This document shows, piece after piece, positions 23,578-34,740 of a DNA stretch of 64,000 nucleotides. Position 1 is the first letter of the stretch; each line of letters opens with the position of its first letter. Made by a program: the position numbers and the translations under genes. The stretch spans positions 116,652 through 180,651 of the forward strand of contig OY365820.1 of the NCBI GenBank assembly GCA_959347315.1. The letters run 5' to 3'. This stretch comes from Bimastos eiseni (Eukaryota; Annelida; Clitellata; Crassiclitellata; Lumbricidae). The notes below the pieces were generated by a model that worked only from the letters and a program-made list of their open reading frames with translations, was not told the DNA's origin and made no database searches.

Positions 23578-25092
23578 ATGAATCTCTTCCTTTGGACTCC
23601 AACCGTTGATGTCCTCTTCGTTGGACTCGATGACCTTGCCAATGACCTCCATTCCACCTCCTCCTCCTTTCCATTGGCCCTGTCCTCCTCCTCCCTCACA
23701 ACCTATTCTCCATCTTCGTTCAACTCATCCTCCAGTGACCACTTGAACCGACTGCGCTGGCAACTTGACCTGACCCGATTCACCATTCAGAAGGTCATGA
23801 CTCCTGCCCTCGTTGGATTCGGGGTCATCGGAAACCTCGTCAACATCGCTGTCCTCACTCGCCGTTGGATGAAATCCTCCACGAATTGTTACTTGACTGC
23901 CCTCGCCGTCTACGATGTCCTCTACCTTGTTCTCGCTTATATCCTCAGCCTCTACCACATGGACTCCGTTCGAACCACAGACTGGTTCAATCGCATCCGG
24001 TTTCCTATCGTGCGCCCTCTAACGGACATCTGTAGCAACACTGGCGTCTGGCTGACCTTAACCTTCACCGTAGAGAGGTACATTGGAGTCTGTCACCCGA
24101 TGAAGGGCAAGGTCTGGTGTACCCCTCGAAGGGCAAAGGTCATCGTCGTCATCGTCTGCCTGTCGGCTGCCCTCGTGACCTTCCCACAGTTCTTTGAGTT
24201 CACCGCATCCTACACTTCCGGTGAGTCGTCGATGACGAACGGAACAGAAAAAGAAGAAGGGAGGGTGATCGTCTCTCAAACGAAATTCAGTCAATCCCCT
24301 GGATACAACATTGGCTACAAGTACCTCAATCAAATGCTCTTCACCTTTCTTCCTCTCCTCCTTCTCTCCATCTTCAACGCTCTCCTCCTCAACGCTGTCA
24401 TCACCGCTGCCAGATGGCGCCAAGGGGTGGCATCCTCTGACCCCACGGCTGATCCAAGCACCCCCAACGGCAGTACCACCCGATGCCATCAGACCCAGCA
24501 ACGCATCACTGTGATGCTCATCACGGTGGTCGTCGTCTTCATTGTATGTCAGACTCCACAGGCCGTTCAAGTCGTCTACGATGCTCTGAGGAAAATGCGA
24601 TTAGAGACGGACGAAAAGAAGGAAATCCTCCTGAAGATCACCGCCAATGTCTTCAATCTCCTCGTCATCGCCAACTGCTGCAGCAACTTCATCCTCTATT
24701 CTTCCTTCAGCTCCAAGTTCCGCATGACTTTCCACAAGCTCTTCTGCGCGCCATGCACGACGCGTCGTAAGCGCGCCAACATGGAGCAGCTGTATTCGGA
24801 GGCAGGTGTGTCCACTCCTCTGCCTCCGCATCCAGAGCACCCTATGGCGCGAAAGAATGGCCAACTAGCGACGGTCGTCTGCACTGACCTTTGGCCGAGC
24901 GATGCTGTCAATGGTCAATCGACTACAGCCAATCGAGTGAGTACACGCGTCGTCAAACAACTGGCCAGTGAAATGGTCCATCTGGGAGCAGGTGCGGCGG
25001 GGAGCAACGATGAGGTCAGGAGGCCATCCGAAAAGAACCGAAGATCGACGACAGAATTCGGAGATCGTATCTCTCCGCCAATCTTCCTTTGA
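23578..25092 (+). CDS. Class A GPCR, FMRFamide/neuropeptide-receptor-like
   Basis: An intact, intronless frame of 504 residues. It should be a plasma-membrane receptor coupling a peptide ligand to G proteins. Seen: a Ser-rich extracellular N-terminus (1-70) with an N-glycosylation site at N49; TM1 with GNLVN (85-89); TM2 about 103-125; TM3 ending in ERY (166-168), the DRY motif; then VCHPMKGKVWCTPRRAK, typical of FMRFamide-type receptors; TM4 about 187-207; TM5 249-275; TM6 with CQTP (324-327) in place of CWxP; TM7 with SNFILY (369-374) in place of NPxxY; and palmitoylation candidates C390 and C393. Odd: extracellular loop 2 has no cysteine and position 3.25 is Phe, so the usual disulfide is absent. 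A pyrimidine tract and TAG at about 23540-23560 could be a 5'UTR splice acceptor. GPCR identity is firm; the ligand class is inferred and a related peptide receptor is possible. Confidence 0.9.
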   Translation: MNLFLWTPTVDVLFVGLDDLANDLHSTSSSFPLALSSSSLTTYSPSSFNSSSSDHLNRLRWQLDLTRFTIQKVMTPALVGFGVIGNLVNIAVLTRRWMKSSTNCYLTALAVYDVLYLVLAYILSLYHMDSVRTTDWFNRIRFPIVRPLTDICSNTGVWLTLTFTVERYIGVCHPMKGKVWCTPRRAKVIVVIVCLSAALVTFPQFFEFTASYTSGESSMTNGTEKEEGRVIVSQTKFSQSPGYNIGYKYLNQMLFTFLPLLLLSIFNALLLNAVITAARWRQGVASSDPTADPSTPNGSTTRCHQTQQRITVMLITVVVVFIVCQTPQAVQVVYDALRKMRLETDEKKEILLKITANVFNLLVIANCCSNFILYSSFSSKFRMTFHKLFCAPCTTRRKRANMEQLYSEAGVSTPLPPHPEHPMARKNGQLATVVCTDLWPSDAVNGQSTTANRVSTRVVKQLASEMVHLGAGAAGSNDEVRRPSEKNRRSTTEFGDRISPPIFL

Positions 25093-25175
25093 CCTTGCCA
25101 GCGTCAAACAGTCGAATGACCTTCACATTCGTTGTCCCCAAGGTCAAGCCAATCGAATGACCTTTGCATTCGTTG

Positions 25176-25495
25176 TCCATATTCAATTCTGATAATGACG
25201 AACAATTTCCTCTGACACCTGATATGCTCTGAGATGGCATTGTGATAGTACCATCAACCACGTTTGAGGTCATGATCTCTGGATGACCTTTCACACGTCA
25301 CGTGTTGTAGTTGTGACACATAAATACAGCGAACGTCCATATTCAATTCTGATAATGACGAACAATTTCCTCTGACACCTGATATGCTCTGAGATGGCAT
25401 TGTGATAGTACCATCAACCACGTTTGAGGTCATGATCTCTGGATGACCTTTCACACGTCACGTGTTGTAGTTGTGACACATAAATACAGCGAACG
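25176..25495 (+). repeat. Perfect tandem duplication of a 160-bp unit
   Basis: Positions 25176-25335 and 25336-25495 are identical base for base as far as I can read. The unit contains TCACGTG, an E-box, and a TGACCTTT half-site. It begins about 80 bp after the GPCR stop codon, so it may lie in that gene's 3'UTR. Identity implies a very recent duplication or an assembly duplication. Confidence 0.97.
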
Positions 25496-25835
25496 CCTGA
25501 GACAGAGGAAGCAAGGATATGAGAGGCAATTGTAAGACTGTTTCTTCATTCTGTTGCTATGGAAACACTGGAATCGACCATCGAAAGTTGAGTTCTTTAA
25601 GTTGTCATGGAAACGGAACTTAGATCAAAGGATGCGACTAATCTCTCTGCCTGTCAATCATTCCTCCGTTAATTAATCGCTCGTCTTAAGACAAAGAGAC
25701 AAAGACTCGGCTGCGGCGTCGATCAACAGAAACATAAAATGTTAATTAATTTAATGAATCACGTGAGAGATATTCAATTCTTGTAGAATATTAGATTGAT
25801 TTTATTAATCTCAAGAACAACTGAACACGTTAGGC
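25496..25835. other. No gene recognised
   Basis: Unique-looking sequence downstream of the 160-bp duplication. Nothing further can be supported. Confidence 0.5.
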
Positions 25836-25955
25836 ACTTATAGAGACACTATTCTTCTCACTTATAGAGATACTATTCTTCTCACTTATAGAGATACTAT
25901 TCTTCTCACTTATAGAGATACTATTCTTCTCACTTATAGAGATACTATTCTTCTC
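25836..25955 (+). repeat. 24-bp minisatellite, five units
   Basis: Units of CTTATAGAGATACTATTCTT plus CTCA, repeating from 25837 and 25861 with a 24-bp period. The first unit has ACACTA instead of ATACTA. Confidence 0.92.
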
Positions 25956-26444
25956 CTACATCGCTTCATCCTTGTCCTCCTCCAGCTCTTCTTCTTCCTC
26001 TTCCTCCTCTTACTCCTTCTCCTACTCTTTTTCGATAACCTATTCTTCCTCCTTCTCCTCTTCCTCTTTCTCCTCCTCGTTCTCCCACTCCTATTCTGGT
26101 CCTTCAACTTATTCCTTCTTCTCGTTCAATTCGCTCTCTTCCTTCATCTTCATTACATCTGATTCCTCTAAATCCTCTTCCAATTCTTCCTCCCCCTCTT
26201 CTTCCTCCTCCTTATCCGTGTCTCCTCTTGTACTTCTCGGAACGAGTGCTGCTGCCTTTAATAGGAGCTGCAGCCGAGGGTTCCGCCGATGATATATCAG
26301 GCAGCTTAATTGCGCAATTTCCTGCATCATCTTCAAGACAGCGACGACGAATATGGAGACGAAGATTGTGACACATCCGACGATGTTTAACCAGCGATTT
26401 AACGAAACGATAAAATGCGATTTACCATCACGCAATCTGTCTAT
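25956..26444. repeat. CTCCTCTT polypyrimidine tract; no gene
   Basis: Pyrimidine-rich low-complexity sequence to about 26235, followed by unique sequence without a recognisable frame. Confidence 0.7.
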
Positions 26445-26670
26445 ATGTCTATTTGTCCATCTCTCTATCTGTCTGTCTGTGTGTCTATTTGTCCATCTCT
26501 CTATCTGTCTGTCTGTGTGTCTATTTGTCCATCTCTCTATCTGTCTGTCTGTGTGTCTATTTGTCCATCTCTCTATCTATCTGTCTGTGTGTCTATTTGT
26601 CCATCTCTCTATCTGTCTGTCTGTGTGTCTATTTGTCCATCTCTCTATCTGTCTGTCTGTGTGTCTACCC
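26445..26670 (+). repeat. 36-bp minisatellite, about six units
   Basis: The unit contains TCTATTTGTCCATCTCTC followed by CTGT repeats, with a 36-bp period. Because 36 is a multiple of three, all three plus frames stay open as 12-residue periodic peptides (LSICLSVCLFVH). These are artefacts. Confidence 0.92.
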
Positions 26671-27440
26671 GACTGCCTGCTTGCCTCTCAGATTGTCATT
26701 ATGTCAATCACTATGTCTGTCTGTCTGTCTGCCTCTCTGTCTGTCTGTATGTATGTATGTTTGTATGTCTGCCTGTCTCTCAATGCATCGTCGTCGTGTC
26801 ATTCTTATCACTTTCCTTTTCCTTCTTTTCGAGAAATTGTTTTATCCCTGGAAGTTAAATTTATCGAAATCGATTGGTAGATAATTACTGTAGTTATTTT
26901 CGTGCAGTCATGAATAATTGGAAGTGGAATCGTTCGTTGGAGCCGAATTAGAGCGTAGAATGAAGTTCTCTCTCTTTCTATAGACGATTAGATATTTACT
27001 TGCTATTCTAGTAGAATAAAAGACATATTTAATTGAATTCATAAATAGTGTTATATCGAGATATTTTACAATATAGACGACTAGTAAAAAGACTTTGAAA
27101 TTGTTATGTTCTTAATATAACTCATGTAATTCATTGTAACGTATTATAGCAACAGAGTCCCGTTCGATGCGATCTCAGCCAATCAGTGAAAGAAGGTCAA
27201 CTATTGGGTCACGTTCTGTTTCTGGGTCATGTCATTTCCTGTCCAAATAAGTTGGGTTTCGATTTTTGCTGGATTAAGAAATTAAGCGTAGAAATTGTTG
27301 CTGAGCCATTCTTACAATATAGCAACTAGAAACCTGGTTCTGTTCTTTGACTTCGTTACAGTTCAGCTCTCTCTTCTGCGAATGCTTTACTCCGAAATTT
27401 GGAGAAACAAAACCCTCTATAATTATACTGTAAAACCGAC
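26671..27440. other. No gene recognised
   Basis: Short CTGT runs to about 26785, then AT-rich unique sequence with no supportable feature. Confidence 0.5.
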
Positions 27441-27510
27441 AAAAAACTGACAAAAGTTGCCATTGCGAGAAATTGAGCTTTCTCGCAATGGCAACTTTTG
27501 TCGGTTTTTT
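27441..27510 (+). other. Near-perfect 70-nt hairpin (32-bp stem, 6-nt loop)
   Basis: Positions 27449-27472 are the exact reverse complement of 27479-27502 (24 bp) around the loop TTGAGC. One T/G mismatch follows, and then seven more pairs extend the stem to 27441/27510. On plus-strand RNA the mismatch is a U-G wobble. The arms contain GTTGCCATTGCGAGAAA. Size and shape would fit a small-RNA precursor or a foldback element end; neither can be decided from sequence alone. Confidence 0.85.
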
Positions 27511-28263
27511 CCACGAATTTTTTTGCGATGTAGCTCGATGCAATTACTGTAAGATTGCGGGCAAAATTAGTATGAGTATCGTCATCTTCAACACCAACAA
27601 CATATCTTCATCAACGCCATCTTCGTCAGCGGCAGAAGAAGCAGTGAAACCTTGATCCCTGTGACGTCTTCGTTATTGTCAGTTGAAGTGATCTTCGAAT
27701 CTGAATCAGAAGACGTACAACCATTGTTCTTTGTGGAACAAACGAAACCATGACTGACGTCAAACAACGTTGTGATAGAGAGAGACATGTAGACAGACAG
27801 ACACAGAGATAGTGGCAGATACAGAGACAGACACAGGCAGAGACACACAGAGTCACAGACAGGCAGACAGACAGAGACATAGGGCTACCTAACGACTATC
27901 GTAGACCTACTGTTGCCACTCATTTGAGATTAAACGGCACTAGCAATGTCGACATAGACTGACTTAGAAGCAGAGAGCTGATGGTATCTTCTCTTAACTT
28001 CTGCTGCGTTCCAGTATATGTCTTGTCCCTACATCTCCAATTCAATCTGTCTGGAAGTCATGTCCTCCATTTCTCTTTCATCCATTTGGCTTCTATACTC
28101 TTTCCATAGTTCTTCCACTCAATCCATCTGTTATAACTGCCTGAATTCAGTGACGGTGGCTCGCTCGAAGAAGGCTACGCCAAGGAAGACCCGCAAACCC
28201 ATTTAGCTTACGTGACAATAAATTTTATACTATAGAAACAGCAAAAAGTCTACGTGCTGGTCA
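27511..28263. other. No gene recognised; short CAGA repeat
   Basis: A GACAGACA-type patch at about 27776-27880. Nothing else is supportable. Confidence 0.5.
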
Positions 28264-28485
28264 AAGAGAGAGGGAGAGGGAGAGAGAGAGAGAGAGGGAG
28301 AGGGAGAGGGAGAGGGAGAGGGAGAGGGAGAGGGAGAGGGAGAGGGAGAGGGAGAGGGAGAGGGAGAGGGAGAGGGAGAGGGAGAGGGAGAGGGAGAGGG
28401 AGAGGGAGAGGGAGAGGGAGAGGGAGAGGGAGAGGGAGAGGGAGAGGGAGAGGGGAGAGGGGAGAGGGAGAGGGAGAGGGAGATC
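28264..28485 (+). repeat. GGGAGA hexanucleotide microsatellite
   Basis: About 220 bp of GGGAGA, nearly pure from 28293 to 28452. The RGRGRG and SPSPSP frames are artefacts. Confidence 0.95.
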
Positions 28486-29288
28486 TGGGGTGAGAAGAAT
28501 CTATTACATGATGTTGCCTCAATGTTCATATGTAAGATATATATTGTTGGATCTGAGAGCGACGCTGTTTTCATTCGTACGACGACGACGAGATGCATCT
28601 GATATTGAAGCGATTGATTGCTTCCTTGGTACCTGCTGCTCTGCATCACAAGAAGGGTGCTACGGCTGCTGCTGCTGCTTCTGATGCTGATGGTGTTGCT
28701 GTTTGTAGCACTGTTCAGCGTCTGACTGCTGGGCTAAACAAAGTTGGCAAATTTCCTTCAATCGGTTTCCCTTCATGTTTAGACATTCGTTGAATCATTC
28801 GAATGGAAAACGACGATCCGTTGTCTATCTCCGTTGTCTGATGTCTGTTTATTTAGTCTTCGTTGTGTTTCTCGGCGCATCGTTCATAACATCTTCTCTC
28901 AGAGTCTTGCAAAAGCTATTAATTGACAGCACAGGTCTACGTTCGACGACGTTTTGTTCGTTTGGTACCAACATTTATTTGCTGAGGTTTAGTAGGAAAA
29001 ACAAACCCTAAAAGGCTGTAACAAGACCCCGTTTCTTCCATTTTGTGAGGACTGAGTCACATATTGACCTGAGTAGTAATCAATTTAACTGTGTGCAGTA
29101 TATCACTGATGTACTACTGTCAACCTATGTAAGAGATTGAGTTGAAATCTAATTCTGATTTCTCCTGTCACAAAGGATCCTGAATAAAATGAAGATTTTG
29201 AACGGTGTCAATAAATGGCCAGTGGTTAGATATTTAGAAGGAGAAGAAGAGAATGAAAGTTGAGTGAGGTCACAGAAAGTAATAGAGG
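28486..29288. other. No gene recognised
   Basis: Contains a short GCTGCTGCT run near 28665-28680. A 66-residue frame at 28593-28793 has a protein-like look but no motif I recognise. Confidence 0.45.
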
Positions 29289-29755
<467 letters not shown>

Positions 29756-30435
29756 GTCATCCTTAGGGAGATGCAAATGCTTCTTCTTCACTCGACCGAA
29801 ACTCAGTGTTATACGGACTCAACTCAAACCGACTTTTGAGATAAGAAAGCGCAGAGATCGTTTGAGTCTAGACAGAGATATAGAGGCGCTATATCATTGC
29901 AAGTTCAGACATAATACCAAAATGCATTCCAGGCATCTGGGATTTCGGGATTACAATAAAAACGAACGATATCAAGTATGTTTCTAGGTTTCCATATAAT
30001 TTTATGTCTGTCCTCTCTATCTCTCTGCCTGTCTGTCTATATGTATGTCTGTCTGTCTGTCTATATATATATATATATGTATGTATGTATGTTTGCATGT
30101 CTCTGTCTTTAATCTCTCTGTATCTGTCTCTCTTGTTATCTTTATCTCTTTCGTTCTACGTCATACTGCATTGAACAGCTTCTATGAGAACATATATGTC
30201 AGACGAATTATCTCAATGTTCTTCGTTCGACTGACCGCTATATAAATCTCAGTCAATTGTCTTCTGATTCTTATAGTCTTACTCTCTGTTCGCTCTCTTC
30301 CGTCTCTGCGGCTTCGCTGCCATGTTTGGCATTGACTTTGACTATCGATCCAATTAGAAAGGTCAATCATCTGTCGTTCACTCATTACCAACGAACACAA
30401 TTATCTACAGTGAATATTTTTTTCTAAATATATAG
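29756..30435. other. No gene recognised; possible LINE-tail box
   Basis: A CTGT/TATG patch lies at 30003-30090. CCGCTATATAAATCTC at about 30235 resembles the LINE 3'-tail boxes described elsewhere. No coding sequence recognised. Confidence 0.5.
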
Positions 30436-33059
30436 CAGCGGTTTTCAACCGTGGTACGCGTACCCCTAGGGGTACGCCAGCTGTTGCCAAGGGGTACGCA
30501 AGAAAAAATATTATAAAAAAATATTTTTGCAAAAACAGATAAAACAAATACTTTCTTGCTATTATTTTAATCCATGTTTAGCTATTCTATGTTTTCATAA
30601 AATTACGTCACAGTTTCATGATACATATAAATAAAATAAATACTTTCTCGCTAACATTTTAATTCTGTTTAGCTATTCTAGGTTTTCACAAAATAACGTC
30701 ACAGCTTCGTCATGGATTTAAATTAAATAAATAATTAAAAATGAATAAGAAACAATATAGAATTTTAGATTTAAAGTTTTAAACTGTCAAATTATAGAAA
30801 AAAATATTGTAAAATAAATTAATAAAATACATGGATAGATGGCTCAAACAACAACCATTAAAAAGAAAGTTATCCTCTGACATCGCTACAGTAAGCAGCG
30901 AAACAACAGAGACAGTCACTGCAACGTCCGTGCAGATCAGACTCCGATGAGGAAAATCAAAAACTTAGGAAGGTTAGGCGATATGATGAGAATTAATTTG
31001 TCTTTGGATTCTCATGGTGTGGTGAAGAAAAGAACGAAACCCCAGTGTGTCATATGTAATGAAAAAATTATCAAATCATTCGATGAAGCCTTCATTACTT
31101 CAACGTCCACTTCAATACAAAACATGCTCTCTCAAAGATAAACCACTCGAATTTTTTAAAAGGAAGAAGTTGAATTGAAACACGGTAAGAGCACATTAAA
31201 ATCATTCACAACGGCTAACTCACAAGCTTTAACGGCGTCTTATTTGGTAAGACCTGAGAATTGCTAAAACTGGGAAACCACACACTATTGGGGAGAGTCT
31301 TATATTGCCTGCAGCTAAAGATATTGTGTCATCCCATTCTAGGACAAGCTGCTGCCAAAAAACTTGATGTCGTTCCCTTGTCAGACAATACGGTTTCTCG
31401 AAGAATTCATGATTTAGCATCACAAGTAAAAAACAATTCTTATTAAAAGAATCAAGCAAAGCAAATATTTTGCAATTCAGCTGGATGAAAGCACCGACGT
31501 TACAAATTTTGCACAGCTTATGATGTATGTCAGGTATGAATTTGAACAGTCAGTTGAAGAGAATTTTTGTTTTGTGAGCCTTTATCTGGGCGGACAACAG
31601 CGACAGAAATATTTAAGAAAGTTGATGATTTCATGACTTCGAATGAAATAAATTGGCAAATTGTGTTGGTGTTTGTTCCGACTGCACCAGCTGCACCAGC
31701 TGCGATGACTGCAAACACGGGGGAGTTATAACACAAATTAAACAAGTTGCACCACAAGCAAAGTTCACACATTGCAGTATCCACGTGAAGCTCTTGCTAC
31801 CAAAGGCCATGCCCACCAGTTTAAAAACTGTTTTGGACCAATCTGTAAAGTTGTTAATTTTATAAAAGCTCGGGCTCTCAACTCTCGACTGTTTTCAATA
31901 ATGTGCAATGAAATGGGGAGTGACCATAAAAAGCTTCTTTTGCACACAGAAGTAAGATGGTTGTCACGTGGAAAAGTGTTATCTCGACTTTTTGAACTTC
32001 GCTCAGAAGTTCAAATATTTCTCACAGACAGTGAATTTCAAACAGCTGATTTATTTCTCAATGAGTTATGGTTAATGAGGTTGGCGTATTTAGCAGACAT
32101 TTTTGGTAAATGAACGAGTTAATTCTAGCATGCAAGGACGAAATATAACTCCATTCGTGTGGCTGACAAAATAAATGCAACAATTAAGAAGCTCAGTTCA
32201 TGTTGTCAGATGTTGAACACTTAAAGTACTGCATTTCAATCACTGCAAACTTCTTGACAGAGAACGAACTTCGACTGCATCCTGACATGGTTGAAGATAT
32301 TAGAAACATTGTTCTCAATTAATTTCAAATTTCAGACCTACTTTCCTGAACAGTTGATGACAAGAGTTGAATACGAAATCCTTTTCCGAAGTTGCATTGC
32401 CAGCTGATTTTTCTGTCCAGGAAAGAGATCAATTCATTGAACTTTCATGTGATGGTGGATTAAAAAGCGAATTCAACAAGGACTTTTTGAGTGATTTTTG
32501 GCTTAAAAGAAGAGCAGAATATGGATTGATTTCGACAGAGCTTTGAAATGTTTGATCCCTTTCAGTACGTCATATCTCTGTGAAACTGGATTTTCTGCAA
32601 TGCTTGCAATTAAAAACAAATACAGATCGAAACTTGAACTTGAGCCAGACTTACGTCTAAAATTGACATTAATAAAGCCTGATATTGCAGACTTGTGCAA
32701 ATCCAAGCAAGCCCAGTGCTCCGCATTAAATGATTAAACTTCCATTTGACTGATTAGTTAGCGGCTATTGCATGCTATTCGAAATATTAAAAATAAAATA
32801 ACAAAATTTTCAATTAAACTGATTTTATTTGTGTGCAACAATAATAATTTCAATATAATTATAATATATTTAGCAAAATTCATTATGATATAAACTTATC
32901 AATATAGATTTCTTTAATATATAGGAGGATAGAACCAATTAACTAAAAGTTGTCAAATAACTAAAAAACGTTTTGAAAAGTTTTTTTCTGATGGGGTACC
33001 CACCCAAATAAAATTTTAGTTTGGGGGTTTCAACAAAAAAAAAGGTTGGGAACCCGCTG
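30436..33059 (+). mobile_element. hAT-superfamily DNA transposon, near full length
   Basis: The left end reads CAGCGGTTTTCAACC and the right end, reverse-complemented, reads CAGCGGGTTCCCAACC: imperfect terminal inverted repeats of hAT type. The flanking 8-mers ATATATAG and ATCTATAG match at seven of eight positions, as expected of a hAT target-site duplication. Just inside the left end is a perfect 20-bp palindrome at 30458-30477, centred on CCTAGG, and GGGGTACGC recurs. The element is 2,624 bp and holds a broken transposase of the ZBED5/SCAND3-like type. One mismatch in the target duplication and many coding lesions show it is not recent. Confidence 0.92.
30831..32737 (+). pseudogene. hAT transposase remnant (ZBED5/SCAND3-like)
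   Basis: Starts with MDRWLKQQPLKRKL at 30831 and then changes frame and meets stops several times. Landmarks in order: RRYDEN and PQCVICNEKI of a BED-type zinc finger (about 30970-31080); QLDESTDVTNFAQ with the first catalytic Asp (about 31480-31515); VCSD in place of the usual CTDGAP, disturbed by a 9-bp CTGCACCAG duplication near 31681-31698; LLHTEVRWLSRGKVLSRL with the catalytic Glu (about 31940-31990); and the C-terminal dimerisation block YLCETGFSAMLAIKNKYRSK, ending at 32737. Several indels and stops mean no full transposase can be made. Confidence 0.9.
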
Positions 33060-33105
33060 ATCTATAGGACACTCTCGGATACTGCAGCACTATACGACCA
33101 ATCTC

Positions 33106-34740
33106 TGTCTCTCTTTTTTCTCTCCTGTCTCCCCCACTTCTCCCTCTCCCTCCCTTCCCCTCTCTCCTCTTTTCTTCCCTCTCTCTCTCTCCCCTCCCTC
33201 CCCCTCTCTCCTCTTTTCTTCCCTCTTCTCTCTCTCCCCTCCCTCCCCCTCTCTCCTCTTTTCTTCCCTCTCCTCTCTCTCCCCCTCCCTTCCCCTCTCT
33301 CCACTTTTCTTCCTCTCTCTCTCCCTCCCTTCCCCTCTCTCCTCTTTTCTTCCCTCTCTCTCTCCCCTCCCTTCCCTCTCTCCTCTTTTCTTCCCTCTCT
33401 CTTCCCATCCCTTCCCCTCTCTCCTCTTTCTCCCTCTCTCTCTCCCCTCCCTTCCCCTCTCTCCTCTTTTCTTCCTCTCTCTCTCTCCCCACCCTTCCCC
33501 TCTCTCCTCTTTTCTTCCCTCTCTCTCTCCCCTCCCTTCCCCTCTCTCCTCTTTTCTTCCCTCTCTCTCTCTCTCCCCTCCCTTCCCCTCTCTCCTCTTT
33601 TCTTCCCTCTCTCTTTCCCATCCCTTCCCCTCTCTCCTCTTTTCTTCCCTCTCTCTCTCTCTCCCCTCCTGCTTCCCCTCTCTCCTCTTTTCTTCCCTCT
33701 CTCTTTCCCATCCCTTCCCCTCCTTCCTCTTTTCTCCCTATCTCTCTCTCTCCCCTCCCTTCCCCTCTCTCCTCTTTTCTTCCCTCTCTCTCTCCCCTCC
33801 CTTCCCCTCTCTCCTCTTTTCTTCCCTCTCTCTTTCCCATCCCCTTCCCCTCTCTCCTCTTTCTTCCCTCTCTCTCTCTCTCCCCTCCCTTCCCCTCTCT
33901 CCTCTTTTCTTCCCTCTCTCTCTCTCTCCCCTCCCTTCCCCTCTCTCCTCTTTTCTTCCCTCTCTCTCTCTCCCCTCCCTTCCCCTCTCTCCTCTTTTCT
34001 TCCCTCTCTCTCTCCCCTCCCTTCCCCTCTCTCCTCTTTTCTTCCCTCTCTCTCCTCTCTCCCCTCCCTTCCCCTCTCTCCTCTTTTCTTCCCTCTCTCT
34101 CTCCCCCTCCCTTCCCCTCTCTCCTCTTTTCTTCCCTCTCTCTCTCCCCTCCCTTCCCCTCTCTCCTCTTTCTTCCCTCTCTCTCTCCCATCCCTTCCCC
34201 TCTCTCCTCTTTTCTTCCCTCTCCTCTTTCCCATCCCTTCCCCTCTCTCCTCTTTTCTTCCCTCTCTCTCTCTCTCCCCCTCCCTTCCCCTCTCTCCTCT
34301 TTTCTTCCTCTCTCTCTCTCCCCTCCCTCCCCCTCTCTCCTCTTTTCTTCCCTCTCTCTCTCCCTTCCTTCCCCTCTCTCCTCTTTTCTTCCCTCTCTCT
34401 TTCCCATCCCTTCCCCTCTCTCCTCTTTTCTTCCCTCTCTCTCTCTCTCCCCTCCCTTCCTCTCTCTCCTCTTTTCTTCCCTCTCTCTCTCTCCCCTCCC
34501 TTCCCCTCTCTCCTCTTTTCTCCCTCTCTCTTTCCCATCCCTTCCCCTCTCTCCTCTTTTCTTCCCTCTCTCTCTCTCTCCCCTCCCTTCCCCTCTCCTC
34601 TTTTCTTCCCTCTCTCTTTCCCATCCTCCCCTCTCTCCTCTTTTCTTCCCTCTCTCTTTCCCCTCCCTTCCCCTCTCTCCTCTTTTCTTCCCTCTCTTTC
34701 TCCTCTCTTCTCCTCTCCCCTCCTCTTCCTCTCTACCCTC
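33106..34740 (+). repeat. 1.6-kb homopyrimidine satellite, unit about 42-50 bp
   Basis: The plus strand is almost entirely C and T. Units contain CCTCTTTTCTTCCCTC, then a CT run of variable length, then CCCTCCCTTCCCC. Spacing varies mostly between about 42 and 50 bp because the CT run differs in length, giving roughly 35 copies. A pyrimidine-only strand cannot form a stop codon, nor can its complement, which explains open frames of 335-679 residues on both strands. None is a gene. It begins about 45 bp beyond the end of the hAT element. Confidence 0.95.
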
